A stretch of 18,585 nucleotides of DNA from JAJQCI01 sp964388305 (GTDB taxonomy: Bacteria > Bacillota > Clostridia > Lachnospirales > CAG-274). Positions 1-6,783 of this stretch are shown here, piece after piece (the first letter of the stretch is position 1; each line of letters begins with the position of its first letter). The notes beneath the pieces are model-generated. The model had not been told where the DNA came from. It ran no database searches and saw nothing but the letters and a program-made list of their open reading frames with translations. The DNA lies in the NCBI GenBank assembly GCA_964388305.1, contig CAYMAA010000022.1:1-18585 (forward strand), given 5' to 3'. Made by a program: the position numbers and the translations under genes.

Positions 1-145
1 ACCAGTCTACGGGCATCCAGTAGTTAAGCGCCTCTTTGCCTGCCAAAGCATTGTTATTTTTAGGGTCAATATATCTGAGGAAATACCAGCTTGAGCCTGC
101 CCACTGAGGCATTGTGTCCGTTTCTCTCTTTGCAGGGCCTCCGCA
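1..145 (-). CDS. leuS: Continuation of leucyl-tRNA synthetase after the in-frame TGA (runs off the left edge)
   Basis: This is the same reading frame as the leuS segment to its right, resuming directly after the TGA at 146-148. It begins C-G-G-P-A-K-R-E-T-D-T-M and goes on PQWAGSSWYFLRYIDP, the highly conserved LeuRS block that follows the second zinc knuckle. The first residue, Cys, would be the fourth zinc ligand (C484 counting the TGA as 483). There is no frameshift and no decay. The KMSKS loop and anticodon-binding domain lie outside the window. An internal ATG at 110-112 (start of MPQWAGS) has only a weak purine stretch upstream, so independent initiation as a split second subunit is possible but not well supported. 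Confidence 0.85.
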
Positions 146-1594
146 TCAGGGGCAGGTTGTGTTAACCCAGTCCGTCATTGCGGCAAGGGGTGACTCGCCG
201 TTATCCGTAGGCATATAGCTTTCCACCTCGGGCAAACGCAAAGGCAGCTCGCTTTCATCAATAGGCACATAACCGCATTTTTCGCACTTGACAATAGGTA
301 TAGGCTCTCCCCAATATCTCTGACGGGAGAATACCCAATCTCTCAGCTTAAAGTTTACCTTTTTGTGTCCTATTTTTTTCTCTTCAAGAAATTCTGTAAT
401 TTTCTTTTTTGCGTCCTTTACTTCAAGTCCGTTAAGAAACTCGGAATTTACAAGTCTGCCTGTTTTAATGTCCGTAAAAGCTTCTTTTTCAACATTTCCG
501 CCGGCAACCACTTCTATAATGGGCAGGTTAAATGCCTTGGCAAAATCCCAGTCACGGGTATCATGTGCGGGAACAGCCATAATTGCGCCTGTACCGTAGC
601 TCATAAGAACATAGTCCGACACCCAAACGGGTATTTCTCTGCCGTTTACAGGGTTAATTGCGCTAATGCCTTTAAGCTCAACACCTGTTTTTTCCTTAAC
701 AAGCTCTGTTCTTTCAAAGTCGCTCTTTTTTGCCGCTTCCGCTCTGTAAGCCGCAACATCATCATAGTCTGTAATAATATTCTTATATTTTTCAATTATG
801 GGATGCTCGGGAGAAATTACCATATAGGTTGCGCCAAAAAGCGTATCGGGTCTTGTGGTGTATACTGTAAGAGTTTCGTCAATGTTCTTGAGTTTAAAAT
901 CAACCTCGGCGCCCTCGGAGCGGCCTATCCAGTTTTTCTGGCTGACCTTTATTTTTTCCACATAGTCTACAAGATCCAAATCCTTAATAAGTCTGTCCGC
1001 ATAAGCAGTTATTTTAAGCATCCACTGGCTTTTAACCTTTCTGACAACGGGAGAACCGCATCTTTCGCAAACGCCGTTTACAACCTCCTCGTTGGCAAGG
1101 CCTACCTTGCAGCCTGTACACCAGTTAATTGGCATTTCGCTTTTATAGGCAAGACCTTTTTTGAAAAGCTGTAAAAATATCCACTGAGTCCATTTATAAT
1201 AATTGGGGTCTGTTGTGTTTATCTCTCTGCTCCAGTCGAAGGAATAGCCTATGGATTTAAGCTGATTTTTAAACCTTTTTACATTATTTTCCGTTACAAT
1301 GCGAGGGTGGATTTTATTTTTTATAGCGTAATTTTCCGTAGGCAAACCGAATGCGTCCCATCCCATGGGGAAAAGCACATTGTAACCCTGCATACGTCTT
1401 TTACGGGAAATTATGTCCAACGCTGTGTAAGGCCTTGGATGCCCGACGTGCAAGCCCTGACCCGAGGGATAGGGAAATTCCACAAGGGCGTAATATTTGG
1501 GCATTGTATAGTCATCATGAGTTTTGAAAGCCTCTGTTTTATCCCAAATATCCTGCCATTTTTTTTCAATGCTTTTTGGTGAATATTCTGTCAT
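146..1594 (-). CDS. leuS: Leucyl-tRNA synthetase, N-terminal 482 residues up to an in-frame TGA
   Basis: Class I synthetase that charges tRNA-Leu with leucine in the cytosol. The HIGH signature reads HVGH at residues 49-52, followed by the family block MGWDAFGLP at 78-85. A first zinc site uses C159, C162, C176 and C179. The CP1 editing domain shows TTRPDTLFGATY at 246-257 and later GTGAIMAVPAHDTRDWDFA. The connection back to the catalytic core (RDWVFSRQRYWGEP) is intact. A second zinc knuckle begins at C437/C440, and the frame stops at a TGA directly after C481-P482. The same frame continues with normal LeuRS sequence to the window edge, so this is not a natural end. The start at 1594 is supported by AAAGGAG upstream. 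The gene has its own promoter and no T-box leader. LeuRS is essential and normally over 800 residues, so a plain nonsense mutation would be hard to tolerate. Confidence 0.93.
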   Translation of the reverse strand: MTEYSPKSIEKKWQDIWDKTEAFKTHDDYTMPKYYALVEFPYPSGQGLHVGHPRPYTALDIISRKRRMQGYNVLFPMGWDAFGLPTENYAIKNKIHPRIVTENNVKRFKNQLKSIGYSFDWSREINTTDPNYYKWTQWIFLQLFKKGLAYKSEMPINWCTGCKVGLANEEVVNGVCERCGSPVVRKVKSQWMLKITAYADRLIKDLDLVDYVEKIKVSQKNWIGRSEGAEVDFKLKNIDETLTVYTTRPDTLFGATYMVISPEHPIIEKYKNIITDYDDVAAYRAEAAKKSDFERTELVKEKTGVELKGISAINPVNGREIPVWVSDYVLMSYGTGAIMAVPAHDTRDWDFAKAFNLPIIEVVAGGNVEKEAFTDIKTGRLVNSEFLNGLEVKDAKKKITEFLEEKKIGHKKVNFKLRDWVFSRQRYWGEPIPIVKCEKCGYVPIDESELPLRLPEVESYMPTDNGESPLAAMTDWVNTTCP

Positions 1595-1641
1595 TTTTAT
1601 ATAGCTCCTTTGTTATGAAATCCAAATAAATAATTATTAAT

Positions 1642-1670
1642 ATTTTACCACATCATTTTAACACTGTCAA
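1642..1670 (-). promoter_or_regulatory. Sigma-A-type promoter for leuS
   Basis: On the minus strand, TTGACA (1665-1670) is separated by 17 bases from TAAAAT (1642-1647). The -35 box overlaps the TGA stop of the upstream gene. A start near 1635 would leave a leader of about 40 bases, too short for a T-box. Confidence 0.7.
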
Positions 1671-2359
1671 TCGGTTAGCGCCTTAACAACCCTTGCGGCA
1701 TTTTCAAGGCTCGGCTTGCCTTTTGCGTCATCTTCATTGGGAGCGCCCCCAAATATGCCGATGTAATAATCTTCACAATTAAAATTCGGCAAAGCCTTTA
1801 GAATGGAGGAATTTTTAAGATTAACGGCATAAAATTTCATTTCATTGTCAGTTTCCGTTTTGCTTTTAAACAAAAGTCCCTCGCTGTTCATAGCGTCAAG
1901 CTCTTCGGGTGAGTATACTTCGGAAAGATCCTTTAAATAGTCCTCAACAATATACATTGCCATATCGCCCTCATTCATAATAATTACGTTAATATCCCCC
2001 GTAAGCATAAGCGCTGAAAGCTTTCCGGTAACAGCGGCATCCATACCTGCCTCGGCATTGTCTATAAAAAAATATTCCACGGTGGCTTCGCTTTGCGTAT
2101 CAATAATTCCCAATTTTTCGTTAAGAGGTGTGTAGACAGGGTCTTCGGTCATTTCAGGCAGCTTATAATTGTAAATTCCCACGCCTGCATATAAATTTTT
2201 GTGAGGTTTTAAAAACGCATTGTATATCCATGAGCCGCCAATAATAATAACCAAAAGCGTCCCGAAAATATGCACTCTGTAATATTCCCATATATGGCTT
2301 ATTTTCTTTTTAAAGGTCATATCCTTTGTGTCCTTTAAAGTGTACATTTTATCTTCCAT
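1667..2359 (-). CDS. Membrane-anchored protein of unknown function
   Basis: A 230-residue protein with a basic, aromatic N-terminus (FKKKISHIWEYYRVHIFG), one membrane segment at about residues 32-52, and an outside domain of about 180 residues. The positive-inside rule suggests the N-terminus is cytoplasmic. No catalytic motif or cysteine cluster is recognisable; the only cysteine seen lies near the C-terminus (NFNCEDYY). The N-terminal pattern is common in small uncharacterised Clostridia proteins. It starts 5 bases after the stop of the DUF6062-like gene, and its GGAGG ribosome binding site lies inside the last codons of that gene, so the two are probably translationally coupled and may act together. 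It ends on TGA, showing that TGA is a normal stop in this genome. Function unknown. Confidence 0.75.
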   Translation of the reverse strand: MEDKMYTLKDTKDMTFKKKISHIWEYYRVHIFGTLLVIIIGGSWIYNAFLKPHKNLYAGVGIYNYKLPEMTEDPVYTPLNEKLGIIDTQSEATVEYFFIDNAEAGMDAAVTGKLSALMLTGDINVIIMNEGDMAMYIVEDYLKDLSEVYSPEELDAMNSEGLLFKSKTETDNEMKFYAVNLKNSSILKALPNFNCEDYYIGIFGGAPNEDDAKGKPSLENAARVVKALTD

Positions 2360-2364
2360 AACAA

Positions 2365-3090
2365 TTATTCCTCCGAGTTAAGCGCTGAAAGAGTTTTTAC
2401 GGCTCTTTCCACGGAGTCCTTTGCTGTTCCCCACGGGTCGTCCTTGTGTCTGTAATCGTTTTTATCTATAAACCATGCCACGTCCTTTTCAAGAGCGGTA
2501 AGCATTTCAATTTCCTTTGGGAGAATTACGCTTACAAATTCGTTGTATTTGTCCCCGTTCATTTTTTCTCTTCCTTTATTTAAAAGCAGTACAAAATGTT
2601 CAAAGCAAAAACCCTTGCAGGCTTCAATAAGCTTTTTAAAATCAGGCTCTTTTTCCCACAAATAAAAAATTGTATCTATGTATCTTTCAAAGCTGTTGTT
2701 AATTTTGTTGCAAATATAGCAATTATCTGATATATTATTAAGAAAAGAAAGAAGCTTGGGATTTTCGCTTTTATTTTTGGAAAAAATACCCTTTTTGACG
2801 ATTTTAAGGCTTTCTCCGTCTTTTTCCAAATTGCGTACTATCTCCTGCAAATGGGTATCGCACATAAGGGCAAGACCCAGCCTGTTGGACTTTTTATACA
2901 TTTTGGCATAATGCTCCCTGCAAAAGCCAACCTTGTTGGTTTCCATTCTTATGTCACCCTCCATATAGGAAGGGCCCATCATATAGTCCACAGCCTCTTT
3001 ATCCAGCCTGTTGTAAATGCTGCATACGGGGCAGTCACATTCTTCGCTGAAAGCCTCTGTTACGGGAATAGTGTATAGCTTATCTTTCAT
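2365..3090 (-). CDS. DUF6062-like Cys/His-rich protein
   Basis: A 241-residue predicted cytosolic protein with two copies of a CxxC then CxxH-like pattern: C20/C23 with C57/H60, and C124/C127 with C162/H165. This suggests two treble-clef-like metal (probably zinc) sites. The pattern and the MKDKLYTIPVTEAF opening match what I recall of the DUF6062 family of Clostridia, whose function is unknown. An in-frame ATG lies upstream at 3130-3132, but the start at 3090 is preferred because CGGAGG sits at the right distance before it and the extra 14 residues look non-coding. It is the first gene of a two-gene unit with the membrane protein downstream. A consensus-like promoter is placed upstream. Confidence 0.8.
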   Translation of the reverse strand: MKDKLYTIPVTEAFSEECDCPVCSIYNRLDKEAVDYMMGPSYMEGDIRMETNKVGFCREHYAKMYKKSNRLGLALMCDTHLQEIVRNLEKDGESLKIVKKGIFSKNKSENPKLLSFLNNISDNCYICNKINNSFERYIDTIFYLWEKEPDFKKLIEACKGFCFEHFVLLLNKGREKMNGDKYNEFVSVILPKEIEMLTALEKDVAWFIDKNDYRHKDDPWGTAKDSVERAVKTLSALNSEE

Positions 3091-3120
3091 AAATAAAACC
3101 TCCGTCCTTAAATTGTTTTT

Positions 3121-3150
3121 ATTATAACACAAAACCCTTCAAAATTACAA
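3121..3150 (-). promoter_or_regulatory. Promoter for the DUF6062-like/membrane protein unit
   Basis: On the minus strand, TTGTAA (3145-3150) precedes a perfect TATAAT (3121-3126) by 18 bases, with a start expected near 3114, just upstream of the CGGAGG site. It faces away from the glycosylase gene within a 77-base divergent spacer. Confidence 0.55.
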
Positions 3151-3167
3151 CACAAGGAGTGTAAAAA

Positions 3168-4028
3168 ATGAATTATTCGGAAAAAAACAACTGTATTCTT
3201 ATAACAAATCAAAAGGATTTTAATATAGAGCAAACATTGGAATGCGGGCAGTGCTTCCGCTTTGAAAGGTTAGCTCCTTTAAGCTACAAAATTATTGCGC
3301 TTAACCGCATATTATATATAACCCAAAGCAAAGAGGGAATATTTTTAAGTCCATGCACTAAGAAAGAGTTTGAAACCCTTTGGTACAATTACTTTGACCT
3401 TGGAAGAGATTATTCAATAATAAAGGAAGAGCTTTCCAAAGACCCTGTTTTAAAAACCGCCATAGATTTTTCAAAAGGCATACGCATATTAAACCAGCAG
3501 CCGTTTGAGTGCCTTATTTCATTTATAATTTCACAAAACAATAGAATACCTATGATAAAAAAGGTAATTGAAAGCATTAGCCGCAAATGGGGCAGACAAA
3601 CGGACGGAGGTTATTTGTTTCCTACAGTTTCGGCGCTTTCCTTTGCGACGGAGGCGGAGCTTATGGAATGCAAAACAGGCTTTAGGCATAAATACATAAG
3701 AGATTGCATGGATAAAATATCGAACGGAACAATAGATTTGGAAAAAACCGCAAGGCTTTCAACGGCGGAGGCAAAAGCGGAGCTTATGAAAATTAAAGGA
3801 GTGGGTACAAAGGTTGCGGACTGCGTTCTTCTGTTTTCGATGGGAAAAACAGACGCCTTTCCGACAGATGTTTGGGTAAAAAGAGTTATGGAGTACTTTT
3901 ATTTTAACAAGCAAAACACACCTGTTAAGGAAATTCACACATTTGCCGCACAAAAGTGGGGGAGGTACGCAGGCTTTGCGCAGCAATATCTGTTTTACTA
4001 CGCACGAACACAGCAAATAAAGACTTGA
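3168..4028 (+). CDS. 8-oxoguanine DNA glycosylase/AP lyase (OGG1-type, HhH-GPD)
   Basis: Base-excision repair enzyme expected to remove 8-oxoguanine opposite cytosine and nick the abasic site. The 286-residue length fits the bacterial OGG1 group. The N-terminal domain has the family ECGQCFRF motif near residue 26. The helix-hairpin-helix reads LMKIKGVGTKVADC and carries the Schiff-base lysine K215. The catalytic aspartate is D234 in PTDVWV. K215 and D234 are 19 residues apart, the same spacing as K249 and D268 of human OGG1. The start is set by AAGGAG 8 bases upstream. The end is a tandem TGA-TAA stop. It is divergent from the DUF6062-like gene and appears to be transcribed alone. Confidence 0.92.
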   Translation: MNYSEKNNCILITNQKDFNIEQTLECGQCFRFERLAPLSYKIIALNRILYITQSKEGIFLSPCTKKEFETLWYNYFDLGRDYSIIKEELSKDPVLKTAIDFSKGIRILNQQPFECLISFIISQNNRIPMIKKVIESISRKWGRQTDGGYLFPTVSALSFATEAELMECKTGFRHKYIRDCMDKISNGTIDLEKTARLSTAEAKAELMKIKGVGTKVADCVLLFSMGKTDAFPTDVWVKRVMEYFYFNKQNTPVKEIHTFAAQKWGRYAGFAQQYLFYYARTQQIKT

Positions 4029-4060
4029 TAATTTCACAAAAATTTAACTATCATTTTTTT
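4026..4060 (+). terminator. Weak candidate terminator after the DNA glycosylase
   Basis: TGATA (4026-4030, including the stop codon) can pair with TATCA (4049-4053), with a further ATTT/AAAT pairing inside, followed directly by seven T residues (4054-4060). The stem is AT-only and short, so termination may be partial. Confidence 0.35.
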
Positions 4061-4069
4061 GTCAAATAT

Positions 4070-4077
4070 GATAAAAT
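4070..4077 (+). promoter_or_regulatory. Candidate extended -10 promoter for the CuAO-N/CAP-like gene
   Basis: TG-A-TAAAAT (TG at 4069-4070, TAAAAT at 4072-4077) lies about 40 bases before the start codon. No good -35 box lies at 16-18 bases; TTGTCA at 4059-4064 is too close. Confidence 0.3.
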
Positions 4078-4117
4078 TATATTACGAAGCAAATCATAAA
4101 GAAGGAGTGATTAAAAA

Positions 4118-5566
4118 ATGAAAAGGACATTAAGTATTTTGCTTTTTTTGGCAGGGGCAGTTCTGTTAACCGGCGTGCCTGCTTATGCTGCCGAAGAGGC
4201 TGAAACGGAAGCCGTGGCTGAACAAGGCGAGGCTGAACAAGGCGAGGCTGAGGAAGAAGTCGCTGATGACGGTTACATAGAGGACTATGGCTATAATGAG
4301 GACGTAAGAACCTACGGTGTGCTTGTAAACGGCGGTTTTATAAATTTTACGGGTCAAAAGCCTTATAATTGGAACGACAGGGTTTATGTGCCGGTAAGAG
4401 GCGTATTTGAATCTCTCGGTTTTGAAGTGGATTATGATGCGGAAACAAAAACAGCCACCTTGCAGGATATTGACCATAAGGTAGAAATTACCATGGGCAA
4501 TGAATATTTTACGGCAGACGGCAATTTGGTATATCCCGAGGCGCCCCAGTTTATACTTAACGGCTCTTTTATGATTCCTTTGAGAGCGGTTGCGGAGGCT
4601 GTTGGAGCAGAGGTGACATATAATAACAAGACCTATGTTGTTACAATAAAATATATTAACTCTCTTGAGGCGTCCCGTCTTGAAAAGCCGTATTCACCTC
4701 CAAGTCAGCAGACCGTGCAGGAAACGACCGCCGCAACGGAGGAAACCGCTGAAGCGACAACGGAAGAAAAGGCGCACCGTGCCTTTACAATAGGTGAAAA
4801 TACATACCGTTTTTATCAGGAAAGAAAGGTGGCGCAGCCAACCTATAAGCTTAAAAGTCCCTTTGGCTTTACATGGTATGTTTACAACAATGTAAAAAGC
4901 GAGTATTATATGCTTGGTATAAATGACGATAATCAAATAGTTGCTTTTTACACCCAAACAACATCCTTCGCATTTGAAAATCTTACTCAGGGGGACAGAA
5001 ATGTTATTAATCCTCCAAGCATAAACGGCTTTACAATAAAGCCGTATACAAGAAAAAGCGCAAATAAAATGCTTGATAACAGACTTTACGCACTTTTTGT
5101 ATGCGACAACGACTATATGAAAAATTATACTGTGGACTCCTCGATTTTGGGAGATATAAAAACACAGCTTTTCCTTATGGCAGATGCTGTAAGAGTAAAC
5201 GAGGGTCAGGGAATTACGGGATTTGAAACATCATCTTATACAACCGCTCAGAAGCACGCAGAGGATTTATCAGCCAATTACGGAACATCATCCGAGCAGT
5301 TTTATCAGCGTATTATAGATAATCAAACCTACAGTGAAATAGCTGATTATGAGTTTTTTGAAACTCAATGCTCCTCACCGTTCTATTTTGATATTCTGGA
5401 TAATATTTTAACGAATTCAGATGCTTATCAGGCTATAATTTACGGCGGATATTATAATTTGGAAACAGGACTTGCATATAACGATGTTTCGGGCAACTTC
5501 TACTATGCTCAAAACACTTATGTATCAACCGATGATTATTATAACTCCGACTATGACTACAGATAA
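4118..5566 (+). CDS. Secreted protein with copper amine oxidase N-terminal-like domain and CAP-like region
   Basis: A 482-residue exported protein. Residues 1-24 form a signal peptide with cleavage likely after AYA. An acidic linker follows, containing a 5-residue repeat. Residues ~65-180 match the copper amine oxidase N-terminal-like fold common in Clostridia surface proteins, with paired motifs RVYVPVRGVFESLGFEVDYD and IPLRAVAEAVGAEVTY; in this context it is a wall or binding module, not an oxidase. A Thr/Glu-rich linker (~190-215) leads to a segment (PFGFTWYVYNN... YYMLGIND...) resembling the CAP-associated N-terminal domain. The rest (~340-470), with ADAVRVNEGQGI and AQKHAEDLSANYG, resembles a divergent CAP/SCP domain in which the usual active-site residues are not clear. 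The start is set by AAGGAG upstream. The function is inferred only as a surface role. Confidence 0.8.
   Translation: MKRTLSILLFLAGAVLLTGVPAYAAEEAETEAVAEQGEAEQGEAEEEVADDGYIEDYGYNEDVRTYGVLVNGGFINFTGQKPYNWNDRVYVPVRGVFESLGFEVDYDAETKTATLQDIDHKVEITMGNEYFTADGNLVYPEAPQFILNGSFMIPLRAVAEAVGAEVTYNNKTYVVTIKYINSLEASRLEKPYSPPSQQTVQETTAATEETAEATTEEKAHRAFTIGENTYRFYQERKVAQPTYKLKSPFGFTWYVYNNVKSEYYMLGINDDNQIVAFYTQTTSFAFENLTQGDRNVINPPSINGFTIKPYTRKSANKMLDNRLYALFVCDNDYMKNYTVDSSILGDIKTQLFLMADAVRVNEGQGITGFETSSYTTAQKHAEDLSANYGTSSEQFYQRIIDNQTYSEIADYEFFETQCSSPFYFDILDNILTNSDAYQAIIYGGYYNLETGLAYNDVSGNFYYAQNTYVSTDDYYNSDYDYR
4217..4246 (+). repeat. 15-bp in-frame tandem duplication
   Basis: The unit gctgaacaaggcgag occurs twice in a row (4217-4231 and 4232-4246), giving AEQGE twice in the acidic linker after the signal peptide. 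It is perfect, so probably recent, and could vary in copy number between strains. Confidence 0.85.
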
Positions 5567-5614
5567 AGAGGTTTGTGAAAAATTAACAATTTTTAAAATG
5601 TTTATTCACATTTA

Positions 5615-5643
5615 TTGACTTTATTAACAAAATGTGTTATTGT
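5615..5643 (+). promoter_or_regulatory. Promoter for the aldolase gene
   Basis: TTGACT (5615-5620) is followed after 17 bases by TATTGT (5638-5643). A start near 5650 gives a leader of about 50 bases. The 126-base spacer before the gene has no other convincing regulatory element. Confidence 0.5.
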
Positions 5644-5701
5644 ATATGTAAGGTAAAATGTAAAATTTACTATTAAAAATTTTTATAATGAGGTGATTTA
5701 T

Positions 5702-6664
5702 ATGCATGAAGTATTGGAAAAGCTTTCCGCTATCGGTATTGTTCCCGTAATTGCTATTAATGACGTTGAGAAGGCAGTGCCTCTTGCAAAGGCTCTTGTT
5801 GCGGGCGGTTTGCCATGTGCTGAGGTAACTTACAGAACAGCAGAGGCAGAGGAAGCTATTAAGAGAATGGCTGCCGAGGTTCCCGAATGTATAGTGGGCG
5901 CAGGCACAATTCTTACTCCGGAACAGGCAGATTCAGCAATCGCCGCCGGCGCTAAGTTTCTTGTATCTCCGGGACTTAACCCAAGGGTTGTTAAGCATTG
6001 TATAGACAAAGGCTACCTTATTACTCCCGGTACAGCCAATCCATCTGATGTTGAAACAGCTATTGAGCTTGGTTTGGATGTTGTTAAGTTCTTCCCGGCA
6101 GAGGCGGCAGGCGGAATTAATATGATTAAGTCTATGTGCGGGCCTTACACAAAAATGAAGTTTATGCCTACAGGCGGTGTAAATCCTTCCAACCTTAACA
6201 ATTATTTAAGCTTTAACAAAATTATTTGCTGCGGCGGCTCATGGATGGTTAAACCCGATATGGTAAACGAAGGCAGATTTGATGAAATTATTGCTCTTTG
6301 TAAAGAGGCTGTTCAAACAATGCTGGGTCTTGAGGTTGCTCATATAGGCATTAATGCCGCCAATGAGGACGAAGCGCTTGCAGTAGCAGGGGAGTTTAAT
6401 AAGCTTTTCAACTTCCCAATTCGTAACGGCAACTCGGCAGTATTTGCATCAGACGGAATTGAAGTAAGAAAAACTCCTTTCAGAGGAACACACGGGCATA
6501 TTGCTATTAAAACAAAATATCTTAACAGAGCTATCCGTTACATTGAGGCTATGGGCGGCGAGTTTGATAAGGAAAAGGACGTTGTTGTTAAAAACGGTCA
6601 GGTAACTGCCATTTACTTAAAGAATGAAATAGGCGGATACGCTATACATCTTGTTCAGAAATAA
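5702..6664 (+). CDS. eda: KDPG/KHG aldolase fused to a C-terminal VOC-like domain
   Basis: Residues ~1-205 are a class I 2-keto-3-deoxy-6-phosphogluconate / 4-hydroxy-2-oxoglutarate aldolase, splitting KDPG into pyruvate and glyceraldehyde 3-phosphate. The Schiff-base lysine is K129 in VVKFFPAEA and the partner glutamate is E41 in AEVTYRT, 88 apart as in E. coli Eda (E45/K133). VGAGTI, SPGLNP, ITPGTANP and PTGGV loops are all present. Residues ~212-320 form an extra domain opening VAHIGINA, with HGHIAIKTKYLNRAIRYIEAMGG and a terminal GGYAIHLVQK, resembling a vicinal-oxygen-chelate (glyoxalase) fold. Standalone Eda is about 210 residues. The ATG at 5702 is preferred over an in-frame GTG at 5693 because GAGGTGA, which contains that GTG, sits as its ribosome binding site. 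A terminator follows. The context with the pectate lyase suggests hexuronate use. Confidence 0.9.
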   Translation: MHEVLEKLSAIGIVPVIAINDVEKAVPLAKALVAGGLPCAEVTYRTAEAEEAIKRMAAEVPECIVGAGTILTPEQADSAIAAGAKFLVSPGLNPRVVKHCIDKGYLITPGTANPSDVETAIELGLDVVKFFPAEAAGGINMIKSMCGPYTKMKFMPTGGVNPSNLNNYLSFNKIICCGGSWMVKPDMVNEGRFDEIIALCKEAVQTMLGLEVAHIGINAANEDEALAVAGEFNKLFNFPIRNGNSAVFASDGIEVRKTPFRGTHGHIAIKTKYLNRAIRYIEAMGGEFDKEKDVVVKNGQVTAIYLKNEIGGYAIHLVQK

Positions 6665-6676
6665 TTATTAATACAC

Positions 6677-6716
6677 AAAGCCGTAAAATGCTAAATTTGT
6701 GTTTTGCGGCTTTTTT
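6677..6716 (+). terminator. Rho-independent terminator after the aldolase gene
   Basis: AAAGCCGTAAAA (6677-6688) pairs with TTTTGCGGCTTT (6702-6713), a 12-bp stem with one G-U pair and a 13-base loop, running into six T residues (6711-6716). Confidence 0.85.
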
Positions 6717-6731
6717 GTATACTTATATTGC

Positions 6732-6765
6732 AAAAAAATAATGCCGAAGCGTTTTGCCTCGGCAT
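6732..6765 (-). terminator. Terminator of the capsule operon
   Basis: ATGCCGA (6741-6747) pairs with TCGGCAT (6759-6765), with an inner GC/GC pairing. Read on the minus strand it is followed by TTATTTTTTT (6731-6740 region). It lies about 20 bases past the stop of the priming transferase and ends the leftward operon, back to back with the aldolase terminator. Confidence 0.75.
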
Positions 6766-6783
6766 AAATTTTTATTTATATAA

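Noticed and set aside
102..148. SECIS element after the leuS TGA
   Set aside because: Only a 5-bp stem directly after the TGA is visible, without the usual apical loop and bulged U, and a zinc knuckle of LeuRS is not a known selenocysteine site. It is kept only as one option in the finding.
365..1174. A 269-codon open frame on the plus strand opposite leuS
   Set aside because: It is antisense to unmistakable LeuRS sequence, has no ribosome binding site, and its Cys/Phe/Asn-rich composition is typical of a shadow frame.
1595..1666. T-box leader for leuS
   Set aside because: The spacer is 72 bases, has no AGGGTGG core, and contains a plain promoter with a leader of about 40 bases.
5693..5701. 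GTG start for the aldolase three codons upstream
   Set aside because: The GTG is part of the GAGGTGA ribosome binding site that serves the ATG at 5702.
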